Assembly: GCF_047607725.1 (NCBI RefSeq)
Contig: NZ_JBLKSS010000199.1
Location: 1 to 6,338 of the forward strand
Direction: 5' to 3'
Length of the DNA: 6,338 bases
Source: JBLKSS01 sp047607725
GTDB taxonomy: Bacteria > Pseudomonadota > Gammaproteobacteria > Enterobacterales > Enterobacteriaceae
Shown: one piece after another, positions 5,589 to 6,338 of the stretch
Layout of the letters: every line of letters begins with the position of its first letter
Position numbering within the stretch: position 1 is the stretch's first letter
Position numbers and translations under genes: made by a program
The notes under the pieces: generated by a model
What the model was told of the DNA's origin: nothing
The model's database searches: none
What the model saw: only the letters and a program-made list of their open reading frames with translations

Positions 5589-6197
5589 TCAGCCCAGCGT
5601 TATCGACCCGCACTGGAACGACAGCGCCGGTTCAGCGTCCATCGCCAGCCAGGTGGGACCATCGAGATCAATAAAACTCGCCTGCGGCGTCAGCGGCAAC
5701 GCCGCCGCCACCGCGCGCGAGGTACAAAGCATACAGCCCAGCATGATAGCGAAGCCCCGCTCGCGCGCCTGTTGCGCCAGCAGTAACGCCTCGGTCAGCC
5801 CGCCGGTTTTATCCAGCTTGATATTGATCATTTCATAACTGCCCTGCAGCGTCGCCAATTGGTCACGGGTATGGCAACTCTCGTCCGCGCAAATCGGCAG
5901 CGGGTGGATAAAATGCTGCAGCGCCGCGTCGTGCTCCGCCGGCAGCGGTTGCTCCAGCATCGCCACCCCTAAATCCGCGAGCAGTTGACAACGCGTCGCC
6001 AAGCCTTCCGGTTGCCACGATTCATTGGCGTCCACAATCAGAGTGGCTTGCGGCACCGCCGCGCGGATGGTGACCATACGCTCGGTTAACAGGTGGTCGT
6101 CCAGTTTAACCTTCAGCAATCGGGCGCCTTTGTCCCTGCAGCGCCACGCCGCCTCCGCCATATTCTGCGGCTCATCGATACCCAGGGTCTGCGCCGT
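5589..6197 (-). pseudogene. ycjG: L-Ala-D/L-Glu epimerase, 5'-truncated
   Basis: YcjG is an enolase-superfamily enzyme that epimerises L-Ala-D-Glu to L-Ala-L-Glu after MpaA action. Similarity starts at TAQTLGI (about 6197, family residue ~121 of 321) and runs to the normal end with TGA at 5589-5591. The barrel domain keeps its catalytic signature: KVKL (the KxK pair), VDANESW (Asp ligand), MLEQPLP (Glu ligand), CADESCHT (Asp ligand) and NIKLDKTGG (Lys), plus LGCMLCTS and DLDGPTW. The N-terminal capping domain, which shapes the substrate pocket, is absent. Upstream of the junction the frame runs only five more unrelated codons to an in-frame TAA at 6213-6215. The first ATG is at 6161, inside the barrel, with no good ribosome site. 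It is therefore inactivated by a rearrangement rather than point decay; the remaining 200 codons have no visible stop or frameshift, implying a recent event. Confidence 0.94.
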
Positions 6198-6213
6198 ATA
6201 TAGAGAAGTAATT

Positions 6214-6223
6214 TATTTGATAC
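6214..6223 (+). repeat. 10-bp direct repeat TATTTGATAC, copy 1
   Basis: An exact copy lies at 6288-6297, 74 bp away. The two flank the GGGA periodic array, with partly similar ATTTAT sequence before each. The layout suggests protein-binding arm sites, but this is inference. Confidence 0.5.
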
Positions 6224-6227
6224 TTAC

Positions 6228-6267
6228 GGGAATTGGCGGGATCTGGCGGGAATTCGTGGGATTTCTT
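6228..6267 (+). repeat. four-unit 10-bp periodic GGGA repeat
   Basis: Four consecutive 10-base units each begin GGGA: GGGAATTGGC, GGGATCTGGC, GGGAATTCGT and GGGATTTCTT, and a fifth weaker AGGCTTAAGG follows. The period is close to one DNA helical turn, so all units would face the same side of the helix. Confidence 0.65.
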
Positions 6268-6287
6268 AGGCTTAAGGATGATTTATG

Positions 6288-6297
6288 TATTTGATAC
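6288..6297 (+). repeat. 10-bp direct repeat TATTTGATAC, copy 2
   Basis: This is the exact second copy of the motif at 6214-6223, just right of the periodic array. Confidence 0.5.
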
Positions 6298-6324
6298 CGA
6301 TGAACAAAAAAAGAACAAAATAGA

Positions 6325-6334
6325 GCCTATAGGC
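6325..6334. repeat. perfect 10-bp palindrome GCCTATAGGC
   Basis: It is a perfect palindrome near the window edge, following an A-rich stretch (6306-6320). It might be a binding site or part of a larger structure cut off by the window. Its role is unknown. Confidence 0.4.
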
Positions 6335-6338
6335 AAAA

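Larger units (their letters stand above)
6198..6338. mobile_element. possible edge of an integrated element truncating ycjG
   Basis: At about 6198 the ycjG homology stops and the sequence becomes AT-rich, with direct, periodic and inverted repeats. The repeats are reminiscent of the arm-site region of an integrase attachment site next to a prophage or genomic island. No integrase or transposase gene falls in the window and no IS terminal repeat is recognised, so the element's identity is open. It could also be a simple rearrangement joint. Confidence 0.35.

Overview
The window looks like chromosome of a GC-rich enteric bacterium (Enterobacterales) undergoing gene decay. Every recognisable gene except one has a close Escherichia coli counterpart, and most are broken. 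Many enteric-type genes carrying fresh stops, frameshifts and truncations at near-normal GC fit a recently host-restricted insect symbiont of the Sodalis type. That genus is my inference from style of decay, not from a marker gene.

Layout: (1) 144-449, the C-terminal third of D-lactate dehydrogenase (ldhA, +), with no readable upstream part. (2) 450-645, GC-rich spacer with an imperfect ~48-bp duplication; hslJ, which I recall between ldhA and ydbJ in E. coli, is absent. (3) 646-894, a small DUF333-type lipoprotein resembling YdbJ (-). (4) 1128-1946, the first ~190 residues of pyruvate:flavodoxin oxidoreductase (nifJ/ydbK, +), joined in frame to ~80 unrelated residues in lower-GC DNA. (5) 1947-2759, an AT-rich leader followed by a VUT/YhhQ-family six-helix membrane transporter (+), apparently intact. 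(6) 2760-3064, 305 bp without a gene. (7) 3065-4670, mppA (-), full length but with three nonsense codons and three frameshifts. (8) 4816-5526, mpaA (+), intact. (9) 5589 to ~6197, the C-terminal barrel domain of the L-Ala-D/L-Glu epimerase ycjG (-), cut at its 5' side. (10) ~6198-6338, AT-rich foreign sequence with a 10-bp-periodic GGGA repeat, a 10-bp direct repeat and a palindrome, resembling the edge of an integrated element.

The genes form two ancestral enteric clusters. ldhA-(hslJ)-ydbJ-nifJ belongs to anaerobic pyruvate metabolism; both enzymes are inactivated. mppA-mpaA-ycjG handles murein tripeptide recycling: MppA captures L-Ala-gamma-D-Glu-mDap for the Opp permease, MpaA cuts the gamma-D-Glu-mDap bond, and YcjG epimerises the released L-Ala-D-Glu. 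Here uptake and epimerisation are destroyed while the middle hydrolase survives. The VUT transporter lies between the clusters.

I found no convincing undescribed system. The best leads are the divergent VUT gene with its possible non-AUG leader ORF, the repeat-bearing junction that truncates ycjG, and the nifJ fusion tail.
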